Shown here in pieces: positions 14,953 through 23,332 of a stretch of DNA of 50,447 nucleotides. The position numbers were made by a program, and so were the translations under genes. This stretch comes from Lachnospiraceae bacterium (GTDB taxonomy: Bacteria > Bacillota > Clostridia > Lachnospirales > Lachnospiraceae). The notes beneath the pieces are model-generated. The model was not told the origin of the DNA. It was given only the letters and a program-made list of their open reading frames with translations, and did no database searches. Each line of letters opens with the position of its first letter. Within the stretch, counting starts at the first letter, position 1. The stretch covers positions 1 to 50,447 of the forward strand of contig BLLU01000188.1 of assembly GCA_011959105.1 (NCBI GenBank). Direction: 5' to 3'.

Positions 14953-16446
14953 GTGGAGCGTTTTACATATCCGGCAGAACAATTTGACGAAAAAAATTTA
15001 GATAAAAATATCATTCTCACGTTGGTAAAGAAGCATGAGGGCATGGTGGCCCGCCTGCTGAAGAATAAGCGGTATTATGATGGGCACCATGAGATCGAGA
15101 ACCGGAAGCGGGAGAAGGAGGCACCAAACAGCAAAGTAACATGTAACCATGCGAAAGATATTTCTGACACGGCCACGGGGTACTTCATGGGGAACCCGAT
15201 CACATATTCAAACAGCGGGGAGCAGAACATTGATCCGTTACTCACGGCCTTTGACAATGCCAATGTGGATGACGTGGATGCGGATAATGCGTTAGATATG
15301 AGTATTTTTGGACTGGCCTATGAATATGTGTATGCAAAAGAGGGAGAGGCGGCCCCCGTTTCCAAGAATATCTCTCCATTATCCACCTTCATAGTGGTGG
15401 ATGACACCATAGAAGAAAATGAGCTCTGTGGGGTGTACTACTACAAGAAAAAGAACTCTGTGCAGGACACATATACATATGTGGCCACGGTGAGCACAGC
15501 CAACTATACATATGTGCTGAATATTCTTGACAGCGGATCGGACATTTCCCAACTTGTGACAGAGGAGCCGGTGCAGCATTATTTTGGTGAGCCTCAGATC
15601 ATAGAGTATCTGAACAATAAAGAGGCCATAGGGGATTTTGAGCAGCAGATCCCTTTGATAGACGCATACAACACTTTAATGAGTGACCGGATCAATGATA
15701 AAGAGCAATTCATTGATGCGGTGCTTGTTTTGTATGGGGCCATTATGGGGGATGATGAAGAGGAAACCGCTGAGGCACAAAAGAAGCTGAGGGAGAATAA
15801 GCTCCTGGAACTGCCTGAGGACGCAAAAGCGGAATATCTGAGCAGGCAGATGGATGAAAACGGGGCAGAGGTGCTAAGGAAGGCCATAAAAGAAGATATT
15901 TACAATTTTTCACATGTGCCCAACTTCATGGATGAAAACTTTGCAGGGAATGTGAGCGGGGTGGCCATGGAGTATAAGCTCCTGGGCCTGGAAATGATCA
16001 CGAAGGTAAAAGAGCGGCAATATAAAAAGGGCCTCAGGAAGAGGATCCGGCTATACTGCAATTTCCTCAGTATGAAAGCAATTCTCATGGAAGCAGGCTC
16101 CATTATGACAACATTCAGCCGGGCGCTTCCTAAAAACCTTTTGGAACTGGCTCAGATTGTGGCTAACCTGAAAGACAATGTATCAGCCAAAACATTGCTG
16201 AAGCTCCTGCCCTTTGTGGAAGATCCGGACTATGAGATCAAAGAGGTTGAAAAACAGAAGGCCGAAGAGCTGAAGCGGCAGCAGGATCTTTTTGGAATAG
16301 GAGCCAATGAGCCGCCCGAATTTGGAGAGGAAGAGGAGCCTGAGGAGGAAGAAACCGATCCGGATGGAGATTCTGAGGAGGAACCAAAGGAAGGGGCCGA
16401 GGAGGAAGAGGAGAAGCGGCAGCAGGCAGCAGGAAGCAAGGGGTGA
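14953..16446 (+). CDS. Portal protein (SPP1 gp6-like)
   Basis: The 497-residue product resembles SPP1-type portals: KHEGMVARLLKNKRYYDGHH, a VTCNHAKDISDTATGYFMGN motif, and a helical core. The C-terminal ~40 residues are strongly acidic and low in complexity. Twelve such subunits form the DNA entry ring. GTG 14953 lies six bases after AGGAGGG; an earlier TTG at 14935 is less likely as it overlaps the terminator. Confidence 0.93.
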   Translation: MERFTYPAEQFDEKNLDKNIILTLVKKHEGMVARLLKNKRYYDGHHEIENRKREKEAPNSKVTCNHAKDISDTATGYFMGNPITYSNSGEQNIDPLLTAFDNANVDDVDADNALDMSIFGLAYEYVYAKEGEAAPVSKNISPLSTFIVVDDTIEENELCGVYYYKKKNSVQDTYTYVATVSTANYTYVLNILDSGSDISQLVTEEPVQHYFGEPQIIEYLNNKEAIGDFEQQIPLIDAYNTLMSDRINDKEQFIDAVLVLYGAIMGDDEEETAEAQKKLRENKLLELPEDAKAEYLSRQMDENGAEVLRKAIKEDIYNFSHVPNFMDENFAGNVSGVAMEYKLLGLEMITKVKERQYKKGLRKRIRLYCNFLSMKAILMEAGSIMTTFSRALPKNLLELAQIVANLKDNVSAKTLLKLLPFVEDPDYEIKEVEKQKAEELKRQQDLFGIGANEPPEFGEEEEPEEEETDPDGDSEEEPKEGAEEEEEKRQQAAGSKG

Positions 16447-16451
16447 TCTGA

Positions 16452-18485
16452 GTGGGATATTGGGAAAACCGGCAGGCTCAAAACATGTTTGAATACATGG
16501 AGGACGCTGAAACGGTATCCAGGGAACTGGCAGACATTTATGCAAAGGCTTCCCGGCAGCTCAATTATAGGATTGATGAAATATATGATAAATTCAAGGA
16601 TAGGCACGGCCTGACCGATAAGGAGGCCATGGCCCTGCTGAATACTCTGAAGAATAAAAACGATATAGCAACGCTGAAGCAAGCTCTGGCCGGAAAAGCA
16701 AAGACGGATCCGGGATATGCGGATCTTTTGGCCAAACTGGAAAGCCAGGCCTATGGTGCCCGCATTGAGAGATTGGAGCAGCTTCAGACGGAAATAGACA
16801 GAATGATGCAGGAGGTATATAAGCAGGAAAAGAAAATCACCACTTCCCACTATAAAGACCTTGCAAAAAATTCCTATTACCGGGAGATCTACAATGTGCA
16901 GAGAAAAGTTGGTTTTCAATTCAGCTTTTCAGCAGTAGATCCCAAAATGATCAACATGCTCCTAAATTCCAAGTGGAGCGGGAAGAATTACTCTGCAAGA
17001 ATATGGGATAATACCAAAGGCCTGGCCAGTGACCTGAAGGAGCAGATGATCCTGGGAATGCTCACCGGAAAGACAGAGGGGGAAATGGCCAGGGAGATCG
17101 CCAATAAGTATGCAGCGGGAGCCTTTGAGGCCCGGAGGCTTGTGAGAACTGAAAGCAATTTCATTTCAGGGCAGATGCAGATGGCAGCCTATGACGAATG
17201 TGACGCTGAATATTATGAGTATGTGGCCACACTGGATCTGAGAACCTCAAAACAGTGCCAGGAGTTGGATGGCAAGGTTTTCCCGGTAAAGGAGGCGGTG
17301 CCTGGTGTGAATATGCACCCGATGCACCCTTTTTGTAGGTCAACAACCATAATTCACCTGGGAGGGGATGTGGTGCCAGGGCTGAAGAGGCGGGCCAGGG
17401 ATCCGGAAACTGGTGAAAATAAATTGGTGCCTGCTTCAACAAACTATAAAAAATGGTATCAGCAGAATAAGGCGGCCATAGAGAAGGCTGAAGGAAAGAA
17501 AAAGGTCAAGGGAAAGAGCTTGCATAAGAAGCAGGGCGATGGTAATATTAAGGTGCAGGCTGAGGAAATGAAAATAGAGAATTTCCCGGAGGCATTCACG
17601 GAAAAGGCAGAGGCAAAAAACACTCAGGCCCTCATTGATTATGTGAACGGTCTGAAGGGTGCGGATGCCAAGGTTGTGAAGCTGTATAACAGCATGAAGA
17701 AAATGGAGAGCATTGTTTCTCAGGGTATTCCCTTCAAAATATCACACGGGAAGAGCCATGCTGTGGTATCTTCATACCGGCCAAGTACCGGCCAACTGGT
17801 GGAAGTGAAGCTCACGATCCCCAAAGTGGCAGCAGGAGGCGGTGCCGGTGCTGTGAATACCACTCTGCATGAGAATATGCACCTGATCGATCTGTATCTG
17901 AGGGAGGATTTAGGCGGCCATGGGCATTTTAGAGGCTCTCAGGCGGCCAAGGTACTGGATGAAGCGCTTGCAAAGGTAAAGCCGGATATTGGAGAGAAGG
18001 CAGGGGCCCTCTTCAAAGAGTATAAAGAAGAGTGTTACCGGATAAGGGAGGCGGCAAAGGCCTCTTGTATGCAGAAAGTGGAGGAGCTGACAAAGCAGTA
18101 TTATGGTGAAGGCAGCCCCAATGTGTGGGGAGATATAAAGAAATATAAACAATATGAGAAGGAGAGGAAAAAGCTCTATTCTCTCATGGAGGATGAAGTT
18201 GATACCATGTGCAGGAATGCCATGGGCGGCGGTGTGGGGCAGCTTCAGGATGTATATGATGCCCTGTCCGGTGGAATTGCAAGGGATAGCGGGGCGGTGC
18301 TGTATGGCCATGGCTCCAAGTATTACCGATCAATAGACGCAAGAAAAGCGGAAATAATAGCCAACTATGGGGCCATGAGCGTGACCAGGCCGGATCTCAT
18401 TGATATGCTGAAAGAGGATAAGCCGGAACTGGTGGAAGCGTTGGATGCCCTTGTGGAGGAAATGCTGAAGAAAGTGGGTGATTGA
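16452..18485 (+). CDS. Minor head protein (gp7-like) fused to a putative zinc metallopeptidase domain
   Basis: The 677-residue product is over twice the size of SPP1 gp7. Residues 1-~340 match the head morphogenesis family: helical start, LVRTESNFISGQMQMAAY, and the MHPMHPFCRSTTI signature at 288-300. After a basic linker, residues ~370-677 form another domain with TLHENMHLIDLY; HENMH at 473-477 is an HExxH zinc motif, and KAEIIANYGA (Glu634) is a plausible third ligand. Minor head proteins of this family are injected in some phages, so the peptidase could enter the host with DNA. Start GTG 16452. The peptidase assignment rests on motif only. Confidence 0.85.
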   Translation: MGYWENRQAQNMFEYMEDAETVSRELADIYAKASRQLNYRIDEIYDKFKDRHGLTDKEAMALLNTLKNKNDIATLKQALAGKAKTDPGYADLLAKLESQAYGARIERLEQLQTEIDRMMQEVYKQEKKITTSHYKDLAKNSYYREIYNVQRKVGFQFSFSAVDPKMINMLLNSKWSGKNYSARIWDNTKGLASDLKEQMILGMLTGKTEGEMAREIANKYAAGAFEARRLVRTESNFISGQMQMAAYDECDAEYYEYVATLDLRTSKQCQELDGKVFPVKEAVPGVNMHPMHPFCRSTTIIHLGGDVVPGLKRRARDPETGENKLVPASTNYKKWYQQNKAAIEKAEGKKKVKGKSLHKKQGDGNIKVQAEEMKIENFPEAFTEKAEAKNTQALIDYVNGLKGADAKVVKLYNSMKKMESIVSQGIPFKISHGKSHAVVSSYRPSTGQLVEVKLTIPKVAAGGGAGAVNTTLHENMHLIDLYLREDLGGHGHFRGSQAAKVLDEALAKVKPDIGEKAGALFKEYKEECYRIREAAKASCMQKVEELTKQYYGEGSPNVWGDIKKYKQYEKERKKLYSLMEDEVDTMCRNAMGGGVGQLQDVYDALSGGIARDSGAVLYGHGSKYYRSIDARKAEIIANYGAMSVTRPDLIDMLKEDKPELVEALDALVEEMLKKVGD

Positions 18486-18487
18486 GT

Positions 18488-18712
18488 ATGAGCGATCAGG
18501 AATATATTGAGAAGCGGGAGAAAATTTTCTCTCTTTTGCTTGAAGTGAATGATCCCATGGTGGGAAAATTCTTTGATCAGGATAGCGAAAAAATGTTAGA
18601 CGAAAAGATCGAAGTGCTCACAGCCCTAAAGGAAGGCCGGAAGCCTTCAGAGATTCCGAAATACTATGATATTTTGGAGCTGTACCCTGAGGAAGGGGCA
18701 CAATGGGATTGA
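18488..18712 (+). CDS. Small acidic phage protein
   Basis: A 74-residue product from ATG 18488 (in-frame TTG at 18482). It contains YIEKREKIFSLLLEVNDPM and ALKEGRKPSEIPKYYDILEL. It overlaps the end of the metallopeptidase-fusion gene region by a few bases if the TTG is used. Function unknown. Adjacency makes an inhibitor of the upstream peptidase domain conceivable, but I recall similar small genes in phages without the fusion. Confidence 0.65.
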   Translation: MSDQEYIEKREKIFSLLLEVNDPMVGKFFDQDSEKMLDEKIEVLTALKEGRKPSEIPKYYDILELYPEEGAQWD

Positions 18713-18739
18713 GGCAAACCGAATAAAACGGAGATACAG

Positions 18740-18769
18740 AGAGCTTTGCAGAAATGCAGGGCTCTTTTT
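18740..18769 (+). terminator. Terminator with GAAA tetraloop upstream of the Tad2-like gene
   Basis: An 11-bp stem (18740-18750 with 18755-18765, two wobbles) is capped by GAAA and followed by TTTT. It lies within the head operon, between the small acidic gene and the Tad2-like gene, so it may set down-modulated late expression rather than full termination. Confidence 0.75.
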
Positions 18770-18802
18770 GTATACAAAAAAAGAAGAGAGGAGGATCTGA
18801 GC

Positions 18803-19075
18803 ATGAATTTTGGAGAAGCATTGGATGCCTTAAAGGCAGGAAAGAAGCTGAGAAGGGCCGGGTGGAATGGCAAAGGTATGTTTGTAGTTTATCAAAAGGG
18901 CTATCCTCAGGGGATTCCATGCAATAAGCAGACAGCGGAAGCATGGGGAATGAATGAGGGAGATCTGTTTGTGTGCAATCCATACCTTCAGATCAGCAAT
19001 GTGGATGGCTCTCATTCCATGTGGGTGCCTTCAATAGGAGATTGCCTGGCAGAGGATTGGGAAGTGGTGGTATAG
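18803..19075 (+). CDS. tad2: DUF2829 protein, Tad2-like (anti-Thoeris)
   Basis: The 90-residue product begins MNFGEALDALKAGKKLRRAG and continues WNGKGMFVVYQKGYPQ; it ends ADGS-like DGSHSMWVPSIGDCLAEDWEVV. This is the DUF2829 pattern, and members named Tad2 block Thoeris immunity by sequestering the cyclic ADP-ribose signal. Length matches. Whether this copy binds the signal is not shown by sequence alone. ATG 18803 follows GAGGAGGA. Its position between terminator and scaffold gene fits an inserted accessory gene. Confidence 0.8.
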   Translation: MNFGEALDALKAGKKLRRAGWNGKGMFVVYQKGYPQGIPCNKQTAEAWGMNEGDLFVCNPYLQISNVDGSHSMWVPSIGDCLAEDWEVVV

Positions 19076-19227
19076 GAAGGAGGTGATCCATTTATCTCCC
19101 AGGCCGAGGGTGAGAGGCGGGCCCGGTGCTGCCAAGGGCTGAAAATAAGAGGCGGGCAAAACCAAAATAATGAATCTGTGGGGCCTGAAAAAGGAAATGC
19201 AGGGGCATATAGGAGGAAAAGAAAAGC
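19075..19227 (+). other. Gap with an orphan, perfect Shine-Dalgarno sequence
   Basis: GGAAGGAGGTGATCC (19075-19089) is fully complementary to the 16S rRNA 3' end, yet no ATG, GTG or TTG follows at working distance. The remaining ~140 bases hold no convincing gene, only a direct repeat AGAGGCGGGC (19113-19122 and 19148-19157) and the ribosome site of the scaffold gene. It may be the remnant of a lost gene. Confidence 0.5.
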
Positions 19228-19974
19228 ATGAAGTTTATGAATAACCATTATGGAGTAAGCAGGATTTTTGGCCGGGCGCATTGTGCTATGCCCATGAATT
19301 TACAGTTTTTTGCAGAGCCGGATGGTGGGGCCGGAGGTGGAGGAGCCTCAGGAAATGCCGGAGGAACCGGTGGAGAGCAGGGGGCAGCAGGCGGCCAGGA
19401 AGGCGCTGAAGGAGCAGGCGGGGCAGCAGGAGCAGATACTCCTCTCAGTTTTGACGATTTTTTAAAGGATCCGAAAAATCAGGCAGAATTTGATCGGAGA
19501 GTAGGCAAGGCCCTGGAAACAAGCAGGAGCAAAATGCAGGCTGAGATCAATACCAAGGTGCAGGAAGCTGTAACTGAGGCAGAGAGATTGGCAAAAATGA
19601 ACGCTGAGCAGAAAGCACAATATGAGCGGGAGAAGAAAGAGAAGGAGATTGCCGACAGAGAAGCGGCCATCACCAAGAGAGAGCTCATGGCAACGGCAAA
19701 GGAGCAGCTTGCAGAGAAGGGGCTCCCCATTTCCCTGGCCGATGTGCTGAATTATGCAAGCGCTGAGGAATGCAGCGCCTCAATAGAGGCTGTGGGCAAA
19801 GCATTCCAGGAAGCAGTTGAGAAGGCGGTGAATGACCGTCTGAGCGGCGGGAAGCCGCTGAAAAAAGCCGGAGATAAGGCCGCATATACCATGGAGCAGA
19901 TAAAGAACATGAGCACCGCTGAAATAAATCAGAATTGGGAAGCTGTGCAGGCGGCCATGCAGGCAGGAAAATAA
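19228..19974 (+). CDS. Capsid scaffold protein
   Basis: The 248-residue product contains MNLQFFAE (residue 23 on), the usual opening of Firmicute phage scaffold proteins, then a Gly/Ala-rich linker, and a long charged coiled coil (EKKEKEIADREAAITKREL). It guides capsid assembly and leaves before packaging. ATG 19228 follows GGAGGAAAAG. The capsid gene follows 24 bases later. Confidence 0.85.
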   Translation: MKFMNNHYGVSRIFGRAHCAMPMNLQFFAEPDGGAGGGGASGNAGGTGGEQGAAGGQEGAEGAGGAAGADTPLSFDDFLKDPKNQAEFDRRVGKALETSRSKMQAEINTKVQEAVTEAERLAKMNAEQKAQYEREKKEKEIADREAAITKRELMATAKEQLAEKGLPISLADVLNYASAEECSASIEAVGKAFQEAVEKAVNDRLSGGKPLKKAGDKAAYTMEQIKNMSTAEINQNWEAVQAAMQAGK

Positions 19975-19998
19975 GACGATTAAAGGAGGAAAGAAAAA

Positions 19999-20850
19999 AT
20001 GTCAGTTGCAAATTTTATCCCCACAATTTGGAGCGCCAGGCTTTTGGCACACCTTGACAAGGCACATGTTTATGCCGCCCTGGTAAACCGGGATTATGAG
20101 GGGGAAATCAAAAACTATGGTGATACCGTAAAGATCAATCAGATCGGGGATGTCACCATTAAAGACTATACAAAAGGGAAGGATATTGACGATCCGGAGG
20201 AGCTGAGCGGCGATCAGAACACCCTCACCATTGATCAGGCAAAATATTTCAACTTTTCCATTGATGATGTGGATGCCGCCCAGGTAAACCCTAAGCTCAT
20301 GGATGCGGCCATGCAGCGCTCAGCATATGCCATGAATGATACAACCGATCTCTTCCTGGCAAACCTTTTGTATTTGGGAGCTGTAAACAATGGCACGAAC
20401 CTGGGAACGGATACAGCGCCGATTGTACCGGCCAAAGATAATGCCTATGATTACCTGGTGGATCTTTCCACGGATTTGACAGAGAAGAACGTGCCCACGA
20501 TTGGGAGATGGGCGGTTATTCCGGCATGGTATCACGGCCTTTTGCTGAAAGACAGCAGATTTGTGGGAAATGGTACAGATTACAATAAGGCCCTGATTGA
20601 AGGCGGGGAGATCGGTGTGGCAGCAGGCTTCAGAATTTGGCTCTCCAACAATGTGCCGAATACTGAGGGCACAAAGTACAAGATCATTGCAGGAACCAAT
20701 GCAGCAGGCTCCTATGCTGAGCAGATCCTTAAAACAGAGGCATTCAGGCCTGAAAAGAGATTCTCTGATGCCGTGAAGGGCCTGCATGTGTATGGTGCCA
20801 AGGTATTGCAGCCTAAGTGTGTTTCTGTATTAACGGCAAATAAGAACTAA
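19999..20850 (+). CDS. Major capsid protein
   Basis: The 283-residue protein starts MSVANFIPTIWSARLLAHLD and has VYAALVNRDYEGEIKNYGD and KYFNFSIDDVDAAQVNP, as in P22-coat-like HK97-fold capsids of Firmicute siphophages. ATG 19999 has AAAGGAGGAAAG. It follows the scaffold gene, the standard order. Confidence 0.92.
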   Translation: MSVANFIPTIWSARLLAHLDKAHVYAALVNRDYEGEIKNYGDTVKINQIGDVTIKDYTKGKDIDDPEELSGDQNTLTIDQAKYFNFSIDDVDAAQVNPKLMDAAMQRSAYAMNDTTDLFLANLLYLGAVNNGTNLGTDTAPIVPAKDNAYDYLVDLSTDLTEKNVPTIGRWAVIPAWYHGLLLKDSRFVGNGTDYNKALIEGGEIGVAAGFRIWLSNNVPNTEGTKYKIIAGTNAAGSYAEQILKTEAFRPEKRFSDAVKGLHVYGAKVLQPKCVSVLTANKN

Positions 20851-20866
20851 GGAAGGAGGGCCAACA

Positions 20867-21370
20867 ATGTTCATCTTAAACAAGAAAACCGGAAATATTC
20901 AGGAGTGCCACAATGCGGATGCGATCAAGGTATGCCGGAAGGATACAGATCATTATGCTGTGGCGGCAACCAAAGAGGAGCTTGAAGGGAAGGCGGCAAA
21001 TAAGCCTCAGAACGGGCCGGAAAAGCCGGAGGCGGGGGAAAACACCAATACACCCGAAAAAGCCGCTCATGAGGGCGCTGAGAGGCTCAGAGAGGGCAAG
21101 GAAGAGCAGCAGGAAACCGGAGGAACCGCTGAAGGCGGTGAAGGGCAGCAGGAAGGAACCGGAGAAGGAGCCGGGCAGGAGCCTGGTGCCGGAGAGGAGA
21201 AGCCTGGCCAGGGAGAAGAGGATCCTCTGAATGGTGCAGGGGATGAACGTCTTGCAGAGCTGAATGGGAAAAAGGTGGCTGAACTGAGAGAGATTGCCAA
21301 AGGAATGGGGATCCAGGGCTATGCAAACATGAATAAGGATACCCTGGTGGCCATGATTATGAACCATTAA
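20867..21370 (+). CDS. Head-associated protein with Rho-N/HeH-like C-terminus
   Basis: The 167-residue product has a short N-terminal beta segment (MFILNKKTGNIQECHNADAI), a long Glu/Gly/Pro-rich low-complexity linker, and a C-terminal helical LEM/HeH/Rho-N-like motif, KVAELREIAKGMGIQGY. Such proteins often follow the capsid gene and may decorate it or bind DNA. The linker probably changes length quickly by repeat slippage. Confidence 0.7.
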   Translation: MFILNKKTGNIQECHNADAIKVCRKDTDHYAVAATKEELEGKAANKPQNGPEKPEAGENTNTPEKAAHEGAERLREGKEEQQETGGTAEGGEGQQEGTGEGAGQEPGAGEEKPGQGEEDPLNGAGDERLAELNGKKVAELREIAKGMGIQGYANMNKDTLVAMIMNH

Positions 21371-21385
21371 GCGGGAGGCGGTACT

Positions 21386-21742
21386 GTGACAGATTTGGAA
21401 ATGCTCAAAAAGATAACGGGGGAGGGGGATGAAGAGCTCCTCTCCCTTTTGCTTTCCCTGGCAGAGGAAAAGGTGCTCTCCCTGGCAAACCGGAGAAAAA
21501 TGATCTATCCCCTGAAGCCTGCGGTGAGGGAGTGGGCAACGGTGGCATATAACCGCCTGGGAATGCAGGGGGAAACAAGCCGGAGCGAAGGCGGGATCTC
21601 TTCAGCATTTGCAGAGATTCCAAAAGATATTGAAACCGTGATCAAACGATACAGATTAGGGAGGATCGGCGGCCATGCGTATGAGAAGGAGCCTGATGAA
21701 GAGTTACCACCTGAGAAGGAGGAAAACGGGGAAGGACAGTGA
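21386..21742 (+). CDS. Head-tail connector (adaptor) protein
   Basis: The 118-residue helical product (VTDLEMLKKITGEGDEELL then AVREWATVAYNRLGMQGE) matches gp6/gp15-type adaptors that sit under the portal. The last residues are acidic. GTG 21386 follows GGGAGGCGG. It overlaps the next gene. Confidence 0.75.
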   Translation: MTDLEMLKKITGEGDEELLSLLLSLAEEKVLSLANRRKMIYPLKPAVREWATVAYNRLGMQGETSRSEGGISSAFAEIPKDIETVIKRYRLGRIGGHAYEKEPDEELPPEKEENGEGQ

Positions 21743-22001
21743 GGGCGGCTCCATTGTGAGGTATGAGGAAGCGGTGGAGATCAAGGCAACCATATGGCCT
21801 GCGGGAGGCAAGGTGCAGGCTGAAATGTATGGAGAGAGGCTCTCCTATATCAAAAATATGGAATATGGGGGAGCTGAGGCCATGCAGGAAGGCGATGGCA
21901 TCTGTGTGTTTGTGGGGCCGGAGGCTCAGCCGGATTATAAAATCATTTCCATAAAACCGGAGTACAGCCCAAAGGTGATGGAGTTGGAGAGGATAATATA
22001 A
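21675..22001 (+). CDS. Head closure (stopper) protein
   Basis: Product of up to 108 residues. The part after the basic N-terminus (IVRYEEAVEIKATIWPAGGK ... DYKIISIKPEY) is beta-rich as in gp16-type head closure proteins. It overlaps the adaptor gene by 68 bases if the ATG at 21675 is used; ATG 21696 is possible. Its stop overlaps the next start. Confidence 0.7.
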   Translation: MRMRRSLMKSYHLRRRKTGKDSEGGSIVRYEEAVEIKATIWPAGGKVQAEMYGERLSYIKNMEYGGAEAMQEGDGICVFVGPEAQPDYKIISIKPEYSPKVMELERII

Positions 22002-22507
22002 TGGCAGTAAACGGTGTGCAGAGCTTAATGAGAAAATTTAATCAGTTGGGGAGCATGGAACCTATTGTATACAAGTCTGTAAGGAAGCAAACCCTGGCAG
22101 TACAGCATGTGGCGGTGAAGCTGTGCCCGGTGTACTACCCTAAAGGTGATCCGATCCCTGGGGTATCCTCAGGAGGGCTCAGAAACAGTATATTTACGAA
22201 GGTAGAGCAGGATGCGGATGCAACTATTGGCTGTGTTTACACCACTAAAGCATATGCTCCCTATGTAGAATTTGGCACCGGGCCGGTGGGTGAGGCTAAC
22301 CATGCGGGGATCTCTCCCAATGTGCCGGTGGCATACCGGCAGGATGGATGGGTGTGGCAGGATAAAGAGGGAGGTTTTCATTCCACGGAAGGGCAACCGG
22401 CTCAGCCGTTCATGTACCCGGCCCTGAAATCCATGGAAAGGTATGTAACAAGGGCGATAGGAAACGATTTGCAGGCAGCTATGAGAGAGGTTGGTGGAAA
22501 TCAATGA
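22001..22507 (+). CDS. HK97 gp10-like tail-joining protein
   Basis: The 168-residue product has VQSLMRKFNQLG and the central YAPYVEFGTGP motif with QPFMYPALKSMERY at the end, all standard for the HK97 gp10 family that links head and tail. It overlaps both neighbours by a few bases. Confidence 0.88.
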   Translation: MAVNGVQSLMRKFNQLGSMEPIVYKSVRKQTLAVQHVAVKLCPVYYPKGDPIPGVSSGGLRNSIFTKVEQDADATIGCVYTTKAYAPYVEFGTGPVGEANHAGISPNVPVAYRQDGWVWQDKEGGFHSTEGQPAQPFMYPALKSMERYVTRAIGNDLQAAMREVGGNQ

Positions 22508-22863
22508 TCAATGTGAAGGATCAGGTATACGGGGCGATCCAGGGCATTACAGAGAATGTGAGCGATACATACCCAAAAGAGTGGGCCGTGCTTCCTGCTA
22601 TCCAGTACACTGAGGAGGATAATTCCGTGGTGGAATGGGTGGATAACAAGGAAAGCAAGGCTCATTTGCTGTATAAGGTGGATATATGGAACAATGCAAG
22701 CACCTCAGAGGTGGCTCTGAAGGTGGATGCTGCCATATCTTCCCTGGGATTAAAGCGCATTGCATGTGGTGATGTTCCTGATCCGTCCGGCCTGAAGCAT
22801 AAGGTTATGCGGTATGAGGGCATTATTGATGTGGAAACCGAAAGAGTTTACAACAATTATTAA
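22504..22863 (+). CDS. Tail terminator/completion-like protein
   Basis: The 119-residue protein (DQVYGAIQGITENVSDTYP ... LPAIQYTEEDN) has the mixed fold and place of tail terminator proteins, between the gp10-like gene and the tail tube gene. ATG 22504 overlaps the upstream stop. Confidence 0.75.
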   Translation: MINVKDQVYGAIQGITENVSDTYPKEWAVLPAIQYTEEDNSVVEWVDNKESKAHLLYKVDIWNNASTSEVALKVDAAISSLGLKRIACGDVPDPSGLKHKVMRYEGIIDVETERVYNNY

Positions 22864-22887
22864 ACCAAGAAGGAGGTAAAAAGAAAC

Positions 22888-23301
22888 ATGTTAGCGAATG
22901 GAGCAACACTGGGATACAGAAAAAAGGGCTCCTCTGAGGAGTATACAAACCTTACTGGCCTGAAGGAGATCCCTGAGTTAGGTGACGATCCGGAAAAGGT
23001 GGAGAATACCGGCCTGGCCGATAAGGTGAAGCAGTATGAATTTGGTATAGGGGATGCGGGGGATCTCACTTATAAATTTAAGTATGAGAATACCTCAGAA
23101 AATTCCCCGTACAGAGTAATGAGAAAAGCAGGGGCCACAAAAGAGGTGCTCTCATTCTGTGAGGAGCTGCCCGATGGCACCCGGTATGAGTATGATGCCC
23201 AGGTATCTGTAAAGAGATCAGGCGGCGGTGTGAATGGTGTAATGGAGTGGGATCTCAATATGGCTCTTCAGAGTGAGATTGTAACAACGGATCCGGAATA
23301 A
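22888..23301 (+). CDS. Major tail tube protein
   Basis: The 137-residue product has LGYRKKGSSEEYTNLTGLKE, a beta-sandwich profile and the position expected of the tube protein that stacks around the tape measure. ATG 22888 follows AAGGAGGTAA, one of the strongest sites in the operon, as expected for an abundant virion protein. Confidence 0.87.
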   Translation: MLANGATLGYRKKGSSEEYTNLTGLKEIPELGDDPEKVENTGLADKVKQYEFGIGDAGDLTYKFKYENTSENSPYRVMRKAGATKEVLSFCEELPDGTRYEYDAQVSVKRSGGGVNGVMEWDLNMALQSEIVTTDPE

Positions 23302-23332
23302 AAAATAAAAACTATATCAGGAGGATAAGAAA

